Of a DNA stretch of 64,000 nucleotides, positions 55,459-64,000 are shown one piece after another (the stretch's first letter is position 1; every line of letters begins with the position of its first letter). The notes under the pieces were generated by a model. It made no database searches, was not told the origin of the DNA, and saw only the letters and a list, made by a program, of their open reading frames with translations. A program made the position numbers and the translations under genes. The stretch lies in NCBI RefSeq assembly GCF_019392335.1, contig NZ_JAHXRQ010000001.1, forward strand, positions 1 through 64,000. The letters are read 5' to 3'. This DNA comes from Mameliella sp. CS4. Its GTDB lineage: Bacteria > Pseudomonadota > Alphaproteobacteria > Rhodobacterales > Rhodobacteraceae.

Positions 55459-56670
55459 ATGGCCAACGCAGCACATAGACCCGCAGACAGCTATTCCCCG
55501 ATCTACTTCCTCGCCTCGCTGGGCGCCGGCGGCATCGCTGTCAGTTTCTTCATGTTCCTCATGTTCTGGGTGCCCCATCCCGGCCATCCCGTTCCGGTGT
55601 TCGAGGACATCATGGCCGCCTGGGCCAGCGGTGGCCCCTACGTGCAGGCCGCGATCGTGATCGCAATGGCCGGGATCGCCGGTTTTGCCTTTCTCAACAT
55701 CAAGTCGCTGATCTGGAACCTGATGTCCTACAGCGCCTTCAAAAAGACCCCGGCCTATGAGGAACTGCGCAACTCCAATGCCGAATCCACCTTGCTGGCG
55801 ATGCCTCTGGCGCTGGCCATGTCGGTGAACGTCGGCTTCATCATCGGGCTTGTCTTCGTGCCCCAGCTCTGGAGCGTGGTGGAATACCTCTTTCCGATGG
55901 CAATGGTGGCCTTCGGCCTGATCGCCGTGCTGGCCTTTCGCCTGATCGGGGATTTCCTGGGCCGCGTGCTGGCCAAGGGCGGGCTGTTCGACGTGACCGC
56001 GCATAACTCCTTCGCGCAGCTCACCCCGGCCTTTGCCCTGTCCATGATCGCGGTCGGTTTTGCCGCCCCCGCCGCCATGAGCACAAGTGCCACGACCGTC
56101 GGTGTCGCCCTGGTGATCTCGACCATCCTGGGGACCATCGCGGTGCTTTACGCCGGTTTTGCCAGCATCACGGCCTTCGGCTCGATGTTGCAGCATGGCA
56201 CCGCCCGCGAAGCCGGTCCGACCCTGATGATCATCGTTCCGATCGTCACCGTGCTGGGCATAATGTTCCTCCGCCAGGCACATGGGCTGCACACCAGCTT
56301 TGACGCGCATGGCAACGCCGGTGAAACGATGGTCTTCCTGGCCCGCCTGCTGGGTATCCAGCTGGCCTTCCTCGGCCTCGGAGCGGTGGTGCTCAAGGCG
56401 CAGGGCTACTTCAACGACTTCGTGATGGGGTCCAAGACCTCGCCCGGATCCTATGCCCTGGTCTGCCCCTTCGTGGCGCTTGCGGTGATGATCCACTTCT
56501 TTGCCAACAAGGGGTTGGTCGCGGCGGGTGTCGTGGACAAGTTCGACCTCGCCTACTGGGGGGTCACCGGATTGGCCATCGCGTCGCAAGTCGTCGCTAT
56601 CGCCCTGGTGCTGCGCCTGAACCGCCAGCACTTCGCCAAGGCAGCCCCCGCAGCGGTTCCGGCCGAGTAA
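55459..56670 (+). CDS. Polytopic membrane protein of unclear transport role (TsoY/SLAC1-like?)
   Basis: 403 residues with about ten hydrophobic helices (SPIYFLASLGAGGIAVSFFM, then GGPYVQAAIVIAMAGIAGF and so on). The overall pattern recalls TsoY-named or SLAC1/TehA-like anion-channel relatives in alphaproteobacteria, but I cannot confirm the family by eye. ACAGGAGG precedes the ATG at 55459. The promoter is overlapped by two identical dyads, so expression is probably induced. If the operator is of SqrR/BigR type, a role in sulfur-compound movement would follow; this is inference. Confidence 0.65.
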   Translation: MANAAHRPADSYSPIYFLASLGAGGIAVSFFMFLMFWVPHPGHPVPVFEDIMAAWASGGPYVQAAIVIAMAGIAGFAFLNIKSLIWNLMSYSAFKKTPAYEELRNSNAESTLLAMPLALAMSVNVGFIIGLVFVPQLWSVVEYLFPMAMVAFGLIAVLAFRLIGDFLGRVLAKGGLFDVTAHNSFAQLTPAFALSMIAVGFAAPAAMSTSATTVGVALVISTILGTIAVLYAGFASITAFGSMLQHGTAREAGPTLMIIVPIVTVLGIMFLRQAHGLHTSFDAHGNAGETMVFLARLLGIQLAFLGLGAVVLKAQGYFNDFVMGSKTSPGSYALVCPFVALAVMIHFFANKGLVAAGVVDKFDLAYWGVTGLAIASQVVAIALVLRLNRQHFAKAAPAAVPAE

Positions 56671-56702
56671 CGACTCCTCCAAATCCTTGGCCGGATCCTG
56701 GG

Positions 56703-56729
56703 CCGGACCTTCGGGTCCGGTCCTTTTTC
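56703..56729 (+). terminator. Terminator after the membrane protein gene
   Basis: CCGGACC-TTCG-GGTCCGG (56703-56720) is a UUCG-type tetraloop hairpin followed by TCCTTTTTCTT, a clear intrinsic terminator. Confidence 0.88.
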
Positions 56730-56742
56730 TTGCCGCCAAGGC

Positions 56743-56795
56743 GGCGCCGGGGGCTCTGCCCCCGGACCCCCGAAGTATTTTCAGCCCAAAGAAAC
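56743..56795. repeat. Intergenic hairpin element, copy 3
   Basis: Inverted relative to the other copies: CCGGGGGC/GCCCCCGG hairpin (56747-56765), then GAAGTATTTTCAGCCCAAAG. It lies between the convergent membrane protein gene and mipZ. Confidence 0.6.
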
Positions 56796-56826
56796 ATGGG
56801 AAGCGCCGAGGCCACGCGCGGCGCGA

Positions 56827-57636
56827 CTAGAAATTGACGGTGACCCCCGGCAGCTTCAGCGACTTGATGAGGTCGCGGACCTCTTGCCTTGCGGCGATGT
56901 TCGACAGGCTCATGCTGCGCACGCCGATATCGCGCAGATCGAGCAGGGTCAGGCCGCGCGGGAACAGCTCCCGGAACACGACCCGCTCTGAAAAGCCGGG
57001 CGCCACGCGAAAGCCGATCCGTTTTGACAGGGTGGCGACCGCCTTTTCCATCTTGGCCTTGTTGATCATCTGCTGGGCGCCGATCCGGTTGCGCAGCACG
57101 ATCCAGTCCATCGGCTGCAGCCCGGCCTGCGCGCGCAGCTGCCGCGACGACCAGACCATCTCGGCATAGACCGACGGCCCGGCGATGGTCTCGCCGTCGC
57201 CTTCGATCCGGGCGAGCAGGTCAAAATCGACGAAACTGTCGTTCAGGGGGGTCACCAGCGTATCGGCCAGCGAATGCGCGACCTGCGCCAGGCGTGTATA
57301 GGCCCCGGGGCAGTCGATGAGGATGAAATCCGACTTGGCCTCCAGCTCGGCCACGGCGCGGCTGAGACGGTTGTCGGCGGCCTGTTCGCCCGCCGCGAGG
57401 GCGGCCGGATCGGCCTCTGGCAGCGCCATGTAGCCCGGCACCGGCAGGTCGCGCTCTTCCTTTTTCAGCCAGGCGCGGCGATTGGCCAGGTAGCGCCCAA
57501 GGCTCTGCTGGCGCAGGTCAAGGTCCAGTGTCCAGACCCGGTGCTCCATGCGCGCAAGTGCCGTCGCGACATGCATCGCGATGGTCGACTTGCCCGCGCC
57601 CCCCTTTTCGTTCCCCACAACGATGATATGTGCCAC
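56827..57636 (-). CDS. mipZ: Division-plane positioning ATPase MipZ (ParA/MinD superfamily)
   Basis: 269 residues. Deviant Walker A GNEKGGAGKSTIAMH has the ParA/MinD extra Lys. LDLDLRQQSLGRY and FILIDCPGAYTRL complete the nucleotide site. The length and the C-terminal half match alphaproteobacterial MipZ, which forms gradients from ParB at the poles and inhibits FtsZ there. It lies 145 bases downstream of the F0 operon on the same strand, with a hairpin between. Confidence 0.93.
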   Translation of the reverse strand: MAHIIVVGNEKGGAGKSTIAMHVATALARMEHRVWTLDLDLRQQSLGRYLANRRAWLKKEERDLPVPGYMALPEADPAALAAGEQAADNRLSRAVAELEAKSDFILIDCPGAYTRLAQVAHSLADTLVTPLNDSFVDFDLLARIEGDGETIAGPSVYAEMVWSSRQLRAQAGLQPMDWIVLRNRIGAQQMINKAKMEKAVATLSKRIGFRVAPGFSERVVFRELFPRGLTLLDLRDIGVRSMSLSNIAARQEVRDLIKSLKLPGVTVNF

Positions 57637-57733
57637 GCCTCAACCTCTGTCCTGGTTCGGCCGCGATGTCTCTCGCGATCCGGTCTTGCCGCCTGTTCCG
57701 GCGATTGGACCCTCTTGGGGTCTGCAACGCGCA

Positions 57734-57757
57734 AGGCCCGGCACTCTGGCCGGGCCT
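57734..57757 (-). terminator. Hairpin between atpF and mipZ
   Basis: AGGCCCGGC and GCCGGGCCT pair perfectly over a six-base loop, just after the last F0 gene on the minus strand. No T-run, so termination may be partial. Confidence 0.5.
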
Positions 57758-57780
57758 CGTCACTGTCCCTCGGGACGCGG

Positions 57781-58341
57781 TCAGTGGAGCTTGGCGCTCA
57801 CGTCTGCGATCGCGTCGTCGATCAGCTTGCCCGCGCTGTCGGCGGTCATCTGCTCGGCCACCACGTTGCGCGCTGCGGCGACGGCCACGGCGGCGGCACG
57901 GTCGCGCACTTCCTTGACCGCTGCGGCCTCGGCCGAGGCGATCTGGCCTTCGGCAGCCTGCAGACGGCGGGCGATCGAAGCCTGGATGTCGGCCTTGGCC
58001 TGCTCGGCGGCCAGTTCGGCCTCCTGCTTGGCGTGGGCGACGATACGGTCGGCCTGACCCTGCACTTCGCGTTGCTTGCGCTCGTAGCTGGCCAGCAGCG
58101 ACTGGGCTTCTTCACGCAGCTTGCGTGCCTCGTCCAGTTCGTCCTGGATGCCCTCGGCCCGCTTGTCCAGCAGGCCCATCAGCAGGCCCGGCACCTTGAA
58201 ATAGATCAGGACCAGGATGAAGACGATGAAGCCAAGCAGCACCACGAAGTCGGTGTTGCCCAGCGAAAAGAACGGGCCGCTTGCGGCGGCAGCCGGTGTC
58301 GCGGCCAGCGCTGCGATCACGGGAAGGAAGAGTTTCTTCAT
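57781..58341 (-). CDS. atpF: ATP synthase F0 subunit b
   Basis: 186 residues. A probable cleavable or membrane-anchor N-terminus ([20 protein letters not shown]), one membrane helix ([20 protein letters not shown]) and a long charged coiled coil that forms the peripheral stalk with b'. It is last of five F0 genes in the order I-a-c-b'-b. The gene begins four bases after the b' stop. Confidence 0.95.
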   Translation of the reverse strand: MKKLFLPVIAALAATPAAAASGPFFSLGNTDFVVLLGFIVFILVLIYFKVPGLLMGLLDKRAEGIQDELDEARKLREEAQSLLASYERKQREVQGQADRIVAHAKQEAELAAEQAKADIQASIARRLQAAEGQIASAEAAAVKEVRDRAAAVAVAAARNVVAEQMTADSAGKLIDDAIADVSAKLH

Positions 58342-58345
58342 GACC

Positions 58346-58897
58346 TTACCCTTTCAGCTGCGCATCGACCGCGGATGCGATCTTGGCGTCGTCGGCGGAT
58401 GCCCCCAGGGCGGCCACGATGGCGCCTGCGGTGTCCTTGGCAACGACTTCGACATTGGCCATTGCGCTGTCGCGGATCTCGGCGATGGCCTTCTCCGACT
58501 CGGCAGCCTTGGCCGCGATTTCCGCGTCGGCCTTTTCCAGCGCGACGTCTAGGTCGGCCTTGATGTCGTCACGCGCCTTTTGCGCGATGGTCTGGGCCTC
58601 GGCCCGTGCATCGGCGAGCGCCTTGTCATAAGCGGCTTCGGCGTCCTGGGCCTTGCGCTTGAGATCTTCGGCGGCGGCGATGTCGTTGGTGATCGTCCCC
58701 TGGCGTTCCGCCAGAACGGCCGCGATGCGCGGCAGGGCGATGCGGGCCAGAACAAAGTAGATCACGACCAGCGTGATCACCAGCCAGAAGACCTGGTTGC
58801 CGATCCAGTCGCCGCAAAGCTGCGGCATCCCGACGGCAGAGCCGTGCGAGTCAACGCAGGTGCTGACGGCTTCGGCCCCGTGAGTTTCGGTCGCCAT
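58346..58897 (-). CDS. ATP synthase F0 subunit b'
   Basis: 183 residues. After an N-terminal extension the membrane helix [20 protein letters not shown] leads into the stalk coiled coil ([20 protein letters not shown]). Duplicated b and b' are usual in photosynthetic and other alphaproteobacteria. The extension [13 protein letters not shown] start resembles that of subunit a (MATETHGAE in both), probably coincidence or shared origin of the leader. It lies between atpE and atpF. Confidence 0.94.
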   Translation of the reverse strand: MATETHGAEAVSTCVDSHGSAVGMPQLCGDWIGNQVFWLVITLVVIYFVLARIALPRIAAVLAERQGTITNDIAAAEDLKRKAQDAEAAYDKALADARAEAQTIAQKARDDIKADLDVALEKADAEIAAKAAESEKAIAEIRDSAMANVEVVAKDTAGAIVAALGASADDAKIASAVDAQLKG

Positions 58898-58982
58898 GTT
58901 GTCCTCCGTCGGAACTTGTCTCTACATCGGGCGGTCAGGCACGCCTGACCGCCCGCGCGTAAGGATCGTTAAGTTCCGTGGA

Positions 58983-59204
58983 TCAGACGGCGAACATCAG
59001 CAGCAGGGAGACCAGGAACGAGAAGATGCCCAGTGCTTCCGCGAATGCGATGCCGATGAAGAGGGTGGCGGTCTGCGAAGCAGCAGCCGAGGGGTTGCGC
59101 AGGGCGCCTGCCAGGAAGTTGCCGGCAACGTTGCCCACACCGATGGCGGCTGCGCCCGAACCGATTGCTGCGAGACCGGCGCCGATGAAGTTGAGACCTT
59201 CCAT
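58983..59204 (-). CDS. atpE: ATP synthase F0 subunit c
   Basis: 73 residues, two helices with the conserved polar loop ARNPS-type segment ([13 protein letters not shown]) and the proton-carrying Glu in [14 protein letters not shown]. This is the rotor-ring subunit. A good AAGGAG precedes the start. The protein is a few residues shorter than most but complete. Confidence 0.97.
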   Translation of the reverse strand: MEGLNFIGAGLAAIGSGAAAIGVGNVAGNFLAGALRNPSAAASQTATLFIGIAFAEALGIFSFLVSLLLMFAV

Positions 59205-59281
59205 TGTGTATCTCCTTACGATTGGAAGTTTCTGTATCGTGGTGTTCTTTGCGTAGGGCGGGGTTCACCCCGCCGCTGGCA

Positions 59282-60052
59282 TTAGTGATGCGGGTGCAAT
59301 GCGTCCTTGAGGTAGACGCAGGTCAGGATCGTGAAGACATAGGCCTGGATGAAGGCCACCAGGACCTCCAGCCCGTACATCGCGGTGATCGCCAGGACCG
59401 AGATCGGCGAGATGGCGGCGATGGCGGCGAACCCGGCAAAAACCTTGATCACGGCGTGGCCCGCCATGACGTTGCCCGCAAGACGAATGGAGTGGCTGAC
59501 CGGACGCACGAAGTACGAGATCAGTTCGATCAGGGCCAGGACCGGGCGCAGCGCCAGCGGCGCGCTGGAGACCCAGAAAAGACCCAGGAAGCTTGCGCCG
59601 TTCTTGACGAAACCCAGGATCGTCACGGTCAGGAAGACCGCCAGCGCCAGCACCACAGTGACGGCGAAATGCGAGGTCGTGGTAAAGCTCATCGGAAGCA
59701 GACCAAGGAAGTTGGCAAAGACGATGAACATGAACAGGGTCATGATGTAGGGGAAATACTTCAGCCCGTCCTTGCCGGTCACGTCCTCCACCATCTTGTA
59801 GACGAAACCGTAGGCCAGTTCGGCCACCGACTGCGACCGCGACGGCACGATGGCGCGCTTCGAGGTGCCGAGAACCATCATCAGGACAACGGCGACAATG
59901 GCCAGGAACAGCCAGAGCGTCACGTTGGTGATGGTGAACATGCCCACTTCACCGTGGCCGAACAGCGGCTTGACGATGAACTGGTCCATCGGGTGGAACA
60001 CCAGGCCGCCGCTCTCTGCTACGGGTTCTGCGCCGTGCGTCTCAGTCGCCAT
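59282..60052 (-). CDS. atpB: ATP synthase F0 subunit a
   Basis: 256 residues, five to six helices. The essential Arg is in [14 protein letters not shown], and a second conserved helix reads [20 protein letters not shown]. It forms the proton half-channels against the c ring. Start at 60050-60052 ([11 protein letters not shown]), overlapping the AtpI gene by 11 bases. Confidence 0.97.
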   Translation of the reverse strand: MATETHGAEPVAESGGLVFHPMDQFIVKPLFGHGEVGMFTITNVTLWLFLAIVAVVLMMVLGTSKRAIVPSRSQSVAELAYGFVYKMVEDVTGKDGLKYFPYIMTLFMFIVFANFLGLLPMSFTTTSHFAVTVVLALAVFLTVTILGFVKNGASFLGLFWVSSAPLALRPVLALIELISYFVRPVSHSIRLAGNVMAGHAVIKVFAGFAAIAAISPISVLAITAMYGLEVLVAFIQAYVFTILTCVYLKDALHPHH

Positions 60053-60458
60053 CTCTTTTCCCCTCATCCGCTCCGGTCAACCGGGCGCTGTCGTTCGTGC
60101 CCCCGTCGGGGCGGTCCGCCTTGGCCCGTTCGGGGCCTGTTCCGGACTGTGGTCCGGAACCCTGTTTCGCCTGGACCTCTTTCGCCGTCCGCAGCATCAC
60201 GTTGATGCCCGCGGCGATGCCCAGCAATGCAAACACCACCATCAGCAACGGCTTGGTGCCCAAGAGAACGTCGAGTCCGTATCCGATCCCGAACCCGATC
60301 CCCAGACCGGCCACCATTTCCGTCACCATCCGCCAAGCGATATTGGCCTGTGAGTAGTGTTCTTCCTGATGGGCCTTCTCCACTTTGCGTCCCGCCTTGT
60401 AGGCGTTCAGCTTGGCGTCCAGGTCGTCCAGCTTTCGCTTGGGGTCAGGGTCGCTCAC
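60042..60458 (-). CDS. atpI: ATP synthase assembly protein AtpI
   Basis: 138 residues: a charged N-terminus ([20 protein letters not shown]), two membrane helices ([38 protein letters not shown]) and a polar, Gly/Asp-rich tail. AtpI assists c-ring assembly. I choose GTG 60458, because the promoter's start site falls near 60483, which excludes the ATG at 60488; the family also starts at SDPDP-like sequence. It is first in the F0 operon. Confidence 0.88.
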   Translation of the reverse strand: MSDPDPKRKLDDLDAKLNAYKAGRKVEKAHQEEHYSQANIAWRMVTEMVAGLGIGFGIGYGLDVLLGTKPLLMVVFALLGIAAGINVMLRTAKEVQAKQGSGPQSGTGPERAKADRPDGGTNDSARLTGADEGKRDGD

Positions 60459-60489
60459 GGTGCAGATGGCTCCGGTCAGGGTTGGCATG

Positions 60490-60518
60490 GTGCTAAGCCG
60501 GGGGGCGCATCGAGTCAA
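60490..60518 (-). promoter_or_regulatory. Promoter of the F0 operon
   Basis: On the minus strand TTGACT (60513-60518) and TAGCAC (60490-60495) are 17 bases apart. Transcription would begin near 60483, 25 bases before the AtpI GTG. Confidence 0.55.
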
Positions 60519-60777
60519 CACGCATGGCAGGCCGAAAATTTGCAACTCAAGATGCTGTAATTAAACGCTTATTTCGGCCACGCCAAAGCATCGGTCATTC
60601 CGCCGCAGCCCGTTTGGGCGCCAACCATGCTGCAAATGCACATTCAACTTTTCGGTTGAGTTTTCCCCGGGACCCGCCCAAACCAGCCTAAACCGCTCAG
60701 GATCGCCCCATGTTCCCCCGCCCCGCCCATTGCCGCCGACAGCCGCCCGCGGCCACCGCTTTCCGCGCCAGTGCAAG
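60519..60777. other. Divergent region between the F0 operon and arsR
   Basis: No gene is supported in this stretch. It contains the AT-rich upstream flank of the F0 promoter and one short dyad at 60644-60659, listed separately. A 23-codon frame at 60710 overlaps the arsR start and has no ribosome binding site. Confidence 0.4.
60644..60659. promoter_or_regulatory. Dyad upstream of arsR
   Basis: TCAAC-N6-GTTGA (60644-60659) is a perfect inverted repeat about 120 bases before the arsR start. CAAC/GTTG repeats of this form resemble autoregulatory sites of small ArsR regulators, but the distance is large. Confidence 0.35.
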
Positions 60778-61119
60778 ATGAGCGACCGTCTCGACACCGT
60801 CTTTGCCGCGCTCGCCGATCCGACGCGCCGCCGCATCCTGTCGATGCTGCTGGAGGACGATATGGCCGTGACCGACGTCGCCCACCCGTTCGAAATGTCG
60901 CTGGCGGCCATCTCCAAGCACCTCGTCATCCTGACCCGCGCGGGCCTTATCAGCCAGGAAAAGCGCGGCCGCGTGAAATGGTGCAAGCTGGAACCCGACG
61001 CCCTGCGCGAGGCCAGCATCTGGATGCAGGCCTTCGGGCAGTTCGACCAGTTCGACCTCGACGGCTTTGAACGCTTCCTGGAACAGGAACTGGCCCCGGC
61101 GCCCGAGGACAAGCCCTGA
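60778..61119 (+). CDS. ArsR-family winged-helix regulator
   Basis: 113 residues. LADPTRRRILSMLLEDDMAV and SLAAISKHLVILTRAGLISQ form the winged helix; the segment EKRGRVKWCKLEPDALREAS follows. It has no ArsR-type ELCVCDL metal motif; a single Cys (VKWCKL) is present, so classical arsenic or zinc sensing is unlikely. Members of this type often pair with SRPBCC genes, but the next gene here is convergent. Start ATG 60778 by family pattern. Confidence 0.88.
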   Translation: MSDRLDTVFAALADPTRRRILSMLLEDDMAVTDVAHPFEMSLAAISKHLVILTRAGLISQEKRGRVKWCKLEPDALREASIWMQAFGQFDQFDLDGFERFLEQELAPAPEDKP

Positions 61120-61140
61120 CCTCTCTGCGATCCTTCCACG

Positions 61141-62046
61141 TCAGGAGGCTGGCACTTCCTTGGGCTTTTCTTCGTCCTTGAGCAGCAGAAGCAACGAAAA
61201 GGCGGTCAGCGCCACCCCCGGCAGGATCATCGCGGTCGGCACGCCCTGCCCCAGCACCAGTTCCCACAGGATCACGCAGGACGGCACGATATAGGTATAA
61301 GCCATGACCTTGGCCGCCGGCAGCCGCAGCGTCGCGTAGCGCAGGATCACGAAGGTCACGCCGGTCGCCGCCAAAGCGACATAGAGGATCGTCCACCAGA
61401 CGATCATTGGCAGCGCGCCCCAGTCCATCGCCACCAGGCCCGGCCCCGCCCAGATGCACAGGATCACCGAGCCAGCCGTCAGGATGCCCGCGTTGAAGGC
61501 GATGCCGGATTCCCCCCGGCTCAGCTTGCGCAGCATCGGGGCATAAAGCGCATGCGCCACGCAGCCCCAGAAATAGATCGCCTCGCCGCGACCGATCTCG
61601 AACCGCAACAGGGCCGCCAGGTCGGCGTCAAAGATCACCCAGAGCGCGCCCACCCCGCCCACGACGATGGCCAGGGCCATGCGGGGTGTCGTGACCTGAC
61701 GCACGACCAGATAGCCGAACACCGCCGTCAGCGCCGGGTTCAGCGTGAAGACCGCCGCCATGCTGACCGGGGCCGCCGTCTTGAGCCCCTCGAACATGGT
61801 GACGAAATAGAACACAAAGAGCCCCGCAAGGACAAAGTACCGCCAGGGCGCATCAAAGACCGCGCGCGTTACCTTGCCCGTGGCCAGCGCCCAGCCCCAG
61901 AGCACCGCGCCCGCCAGCAGGAACCGCACCGCGTTCAGCACCTCGGGTTCGATATGCGGCGCCGCCATGGCACCCAGCGAAAACGACCCAGAGACCAGCA
62001 TGGCAAACCCCAGCATGGCCAGGTGCCCGCGCCCTGCCTCGCTCAT
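61141..62046 (-). CDS. EamA/DMT-family transporter
   Basis: 301 residues, ten hydrophobic helices in two EamA repeats (AMLGFAMLVSGSFSLGAMAA and AAPVSMAAVFTLNPALTAVF), with a charged C-terminal tail (KDEEKPKEVPAS). It probably exports a small metabolite. Its start overlaps the stop of the LysR gene by four bases, so the two are co-transcribed and the regulator may control it. Confidence 0.88.
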   Translation of the reverse strand: MSEAGRGHLAMLGFAMLVSGSFSLGAMAAPHIEPEVLNAVRFLLAGAVLWGWALATGKVTRAVFDAPWRYFVLAGLFVFYFVTMFEGLKTAAPVSMAAVFTLNPALTAVFGYLVVRQVTTPRMALAIVVGGVGALWVIFDADLAALLRFEIGRGEAIYFWGCVAHALYAPMLRKLSRGESGIAFNAGILTAGSVILCIWAGPGLVAMDWGALPMIVWWTILYVALAATGVTFVILRYATLRLPAAKVMAYTYIVPSCVILWELVLGQGVPTAMILPGVALTAFSLLLLLKDEEKPKEVPAS

Positions 62047-62924
62047 CGGGCCGATCCTTCCCCGGCGAACGCCTTGAGATGCGACAGGAAGGCCTGGACC
62101 TTGGCCGTCCGATGCAGATCGACATGGGTCACCAGCCAGAGCGGCGAGGCCCAGTCGTCGCGCGGGGGCATGACCTGCACCAGCTCCGGGTGCAGCGCCG
62201 CTTCGCGGCAGCCCATGAACCCGATCCCGGCCCCCTCTGTGACCGCAGCCTCCAATACGCGCGAATCCGTGCTGCGAAAAACGACATGGTCCGCAGGGAC
62301 CCGCGACCGCAGCCAGCGCGAAAAGGGCGCGCGGCTTTCGGGATCGTCGTGAGAGACGAAGAAATGGGCCGCCAGGTCGTCTTCACCCTCGGGCATCCCG
62401 TGCCGGGAGATATAGTCGCGATGGGCGTACAGCGCGATGTCCTGACGGGCAAAGCCCTGCACCACGTTATCGGGTTCCTGAGGGGCGGGACCGGCGCGCA
62501 GCGCCACATGCGCCTCGCCGTATTCCAGCCGGAACACCCGGTCATCGGTCAGGAAACGCACGATCACGTCCGGGTACTGAGCACGGAAACTGGTCAATGC
62601 CGGGACCAGCAGTGGCGCGAAAGCCACCAGGGACGTGACCAGCAGATCGCCCGCCACCTCGTTGCCGCGTCCCTTGATGCGGCCTTCGAGCTGCTGCAAC
62701 TGGTCGTCCGTGGTCTGGGCCACGCGCATCAGGTCATGGCCCGCCTCTGTTGCGGTATAGCCGCGCGCGTGCCGTTGGAACAGCTTGACACCCAGCCGCC
62801 CTTCCAGAGCGTCGATATGGCGGATCACCGTCGCGTGGTGCACGCCCAGCACCTCTGCCGCACCGCTGACCGTGCCCAGCCGGGCCACCTGGTAGGCCGT
62901 GCGGATCTCATCCCAGTTGTCCAT
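62043..62924 (-). CDS. LysR-family transcriptional regulator
   Basis: 293 residues. The N-terminal helix-turn-helix (ARLGTVSGAAEVLGVHHATV) is followed by a linker helix and an effector-binding domain (DVIVRFLTDDRVFRLEYGEA) typical of the family. It is divergent from azoR, with 125 bases between starts, the usual arrangement of a LysR regulator and its target; it also overlaps the downstream EamA gene. Either or both neighbours could be targets. Start at the ATG at 62922-62924. Confidence 0.9.
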   Translation of the reverse strand: MDNWDEIRTAYQVARLGTVSGAAEVLGVHHATVIRHIDALEGRLGVKLFQRHARGYTATEAGHDLMRVAQTTDDQLQQLEGRIKGRGNEVAGDLLVTSLVAFAPLLVPALTSFRAQYPDVIVRFLTDDRVFRLEYGEAHVALRAGPAPQEPDNVVQGFARQDIALYAHRDYISRHGMPEGEDDLAAHFFVSHDDPESRAPFSRWLRSRVPADHVVFRSTDSRVLEAAVTEGAGIGFMGCREAALHPELVQVMPPRDDWASPLWLVTHVDLHRTAKVQAFLSHLKAFAGEGSAR

Positions 62925-63049
62925 GTGCCCCTCGCTTGGCCGTCTGCGCATATGCGCACAGTACCTGCGCTTAATGCGATATTGAGTTCACAAATGCAAT
63001 GGTCAAGTTGGGGGCATCGAATGGATCACTCCTGGAAAGGACCCGACAC

Positions 63050-63631
63050 ATGACCAATACCGTTCTGCGCATCGACGCCTCTGCCCGCGGCACCGAATCC
63101 GTCAGCCGCCAGCTTGCCGACGAGGTGATCTCGCGCCTCAACCCCGCCACCGTGGTTTCGCGCGACCTGGCGGAAACCCCGCCCCAGATCGACACCCACT
63201 GGCTGGAAGCCAATGTTACGCCCGAGTCCGACCGCACCCCGGACCAGCGCGAACGCCTGGCCCTGTCCGACGCGCTGATCGAGGAGGTCCGCGCCGCCGA
63301 CACTCTGGTGATCGCGCTGCCGATCTACAACTTCGGCGTGCCGTCGGGCGTCAAGGCCTGGTTTGACCAGATCGCCCGCGCCGGCATCACCTTCCGCTAT
63401 ACCGAGGAAGGCCCCGAAGGCCTGATGACCGGCAAGCGCGCCATCATTACCGTCGCTTCGGGCGGCACCGAGGTCGACGGCCCGATCGACTTTGCGACCC
63501 CGTGGCTGCGCCATGTGCTGGGCTTTATCGGCATCACCGACATCCAGGTGGTCCGTTCCGACCGGCAAATGGTCGATGCCGAAGCCTCCAAGGCGCGCGC
63601 CAAGGAAGACCTGTCACGCCTCGCGGCCTGA
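63050..63631 (+). CDS. azoR: FMN-dependent NADH-azoreductase
   Basis: 193 residues of the flavodoxin-like quinone reductase/AzoR family: LRIDASARGTESVSRQLADE, LVIALPIYNFGVPSGVKAWF with the FMN-binding PxYNFxxP motif, and VASGGTEVDGP. It reduces azo dyes or, more likely in nature, quinones with NADH. AAAGGA lies before the ATG at 63050. It is divergent from the LysR gene. Confidence 0.93.
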   Translation: MTNTVLRIDASARGTESVSRQLADEVISRLNPATVVSRDLAETPPQIDTHWLEANVTPESDRTPDQRERLALSDALIEEVRAADTLVIALPIYNFGVPSGVKAWFDQIARAGITFRYTEEGPEGLMTGKRAIITVASGGTEVDGPIDFATPWLRHVLGFIGITDIQVVRSDRQMVDAEASKARAKEDLSRLAA

Positions 63632-64000
63632 TCAGGGCGACGCGGCCCTCGGCCCGATCCGTCCCAGCAGCCCCCGCACCTCGCGATCCCGCGGATCAAG
63701 CTCCGCATAAAGCAGGGCCTCCGCGGGATCGCGGAACACCTCCAGCGGATAGGGCCCCCTCGCCCGGACCGCATCCCGGTACAGGCGGCAGATGCCATGG
63801 TTCACCTTGCCGGGAGCAAAGATCGAGGTGCGCGCCCGCGGGTCGCGCGCCTCGTGATAGGCGCTCAGACGATGCGCCAGACGCGCGGTTTCCGCAAAGA
63901 AGCCCTCGGGAAACCTGCAGTCCATCACATCCAGCAGAATGTGCTGCCCGCCGTCGAACAACGAATCCGACCGGTAGCGCAGGAAGGTTTCTATGTTCTG
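63632..64000 (-). CDS. Hypothetical protein, N-terminus outside the window
   Basis: The frame is open to the right edge, giving at least 122 residues (QNIETFLRYRSDSLFDGGQ...). No family is recognised. The sequence has His, Arg and aromatic residues spread evenly (ILLDVMDCRFPEGFFAETAR; TSIFAPGKVNHGICRLYRDA), no membrane segment and a stop that abuts the azoR stop, convergent with it. The apparent start at 63961 is only a TTG inside the frame, so the true start lies beyond 64000. Confidence 0.6.
   Translation of the reverse strand, partial: QNIETFLRYRSDSLFDGGQHILLDVMDCRFPEGFFAETARLAHRLSAYHEARDPRARTSIFAPGKVNHGICRLYRDAVRARGPYPLEVFRDPAEALLYAELDPRDREVRGLLGRIGPRAASP

Overview
The window looks like a high-GC alphaproteobacterial chromosome, most likely Rhodobacteraceae (Roseobacter group). 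Supporting features are ATP12, MipZ, split b/b' F0 subunits in an atpI-B-E-F'-F operon, phosphatidylcholine synthase, a DUF1150-Hsp20 pair, and the order rpmH-rnpA-yidD ... yidC-MOSC-yihA-argB. This is an inference from gene content; no rRNA is present.

Layout. 1-766: the 5' end of an IS110-family transposase cut by the window edge, decayed sequence, and tRNA-Arg(ACG). 962-3870: an RTX calcium-binding repeat protein followed by a frameshifted remnant of a second copy. 3883-7429 (minus): a TVP38-type membrane protein, a disulfide oxidoreductase and a sensor kinase. 7721-17184 (plus): the rpmH-rnpA-yidD block with its promoter, small ORFs, ttcA, an EAL protein, yidC, MOSC, yihA, argB, a Fe-S protein and a SixA-like phosphatase. 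17278-24026 (minus): an orphan amino-acid binding protein, then degP-rarA-crcB-rluC-HAD-ATP12. 24146-28921: pcs, a decayed lamin-tail gene, a transglutaminase-like protein, a wrecked xylA beside intact xylB, and ubiK. 29017-35443: lgt-midA-pgeF, a Hint-fold protein, Lrp, trxB and another decayed gene.

35571-45037 is the least ordinary part. A MarR-like winged helix is in frame with ATP sulfurylase/APS kinase, followed by a small membrane protein. Then come three consecutive secreted genes holding four copies of one module (peptidoglycan-binding-like domain plus HExxHH peptidase-like domain), one copy with its zinc ligands lost. A divergent outer-membrane barrel gene and a glycosyltransferase-like gene follow. 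45135-56670: DUF1150-hsp20, ydcH, purE-purK, orphan phnM, an esterase, Nudix, EamA, smc, a lipoprotein, and a membrane protein whose promoter is covered by two identical dyads spaced 25 bp apart. 56827-64000: mipZ, the F0 operon, arsR, EamA-LysR, azoR and an edge-cut gene.

Best candidates for something undescribed are the secreted metallopeptidase-like module cluster, the winged-helix/sulfate-activation fusion, and the double-dyad operator at 55388-55432. Most of the rest is housekeeping. Decay is repeated: five broken or partial genes, counting the edge fragment at 301-480.
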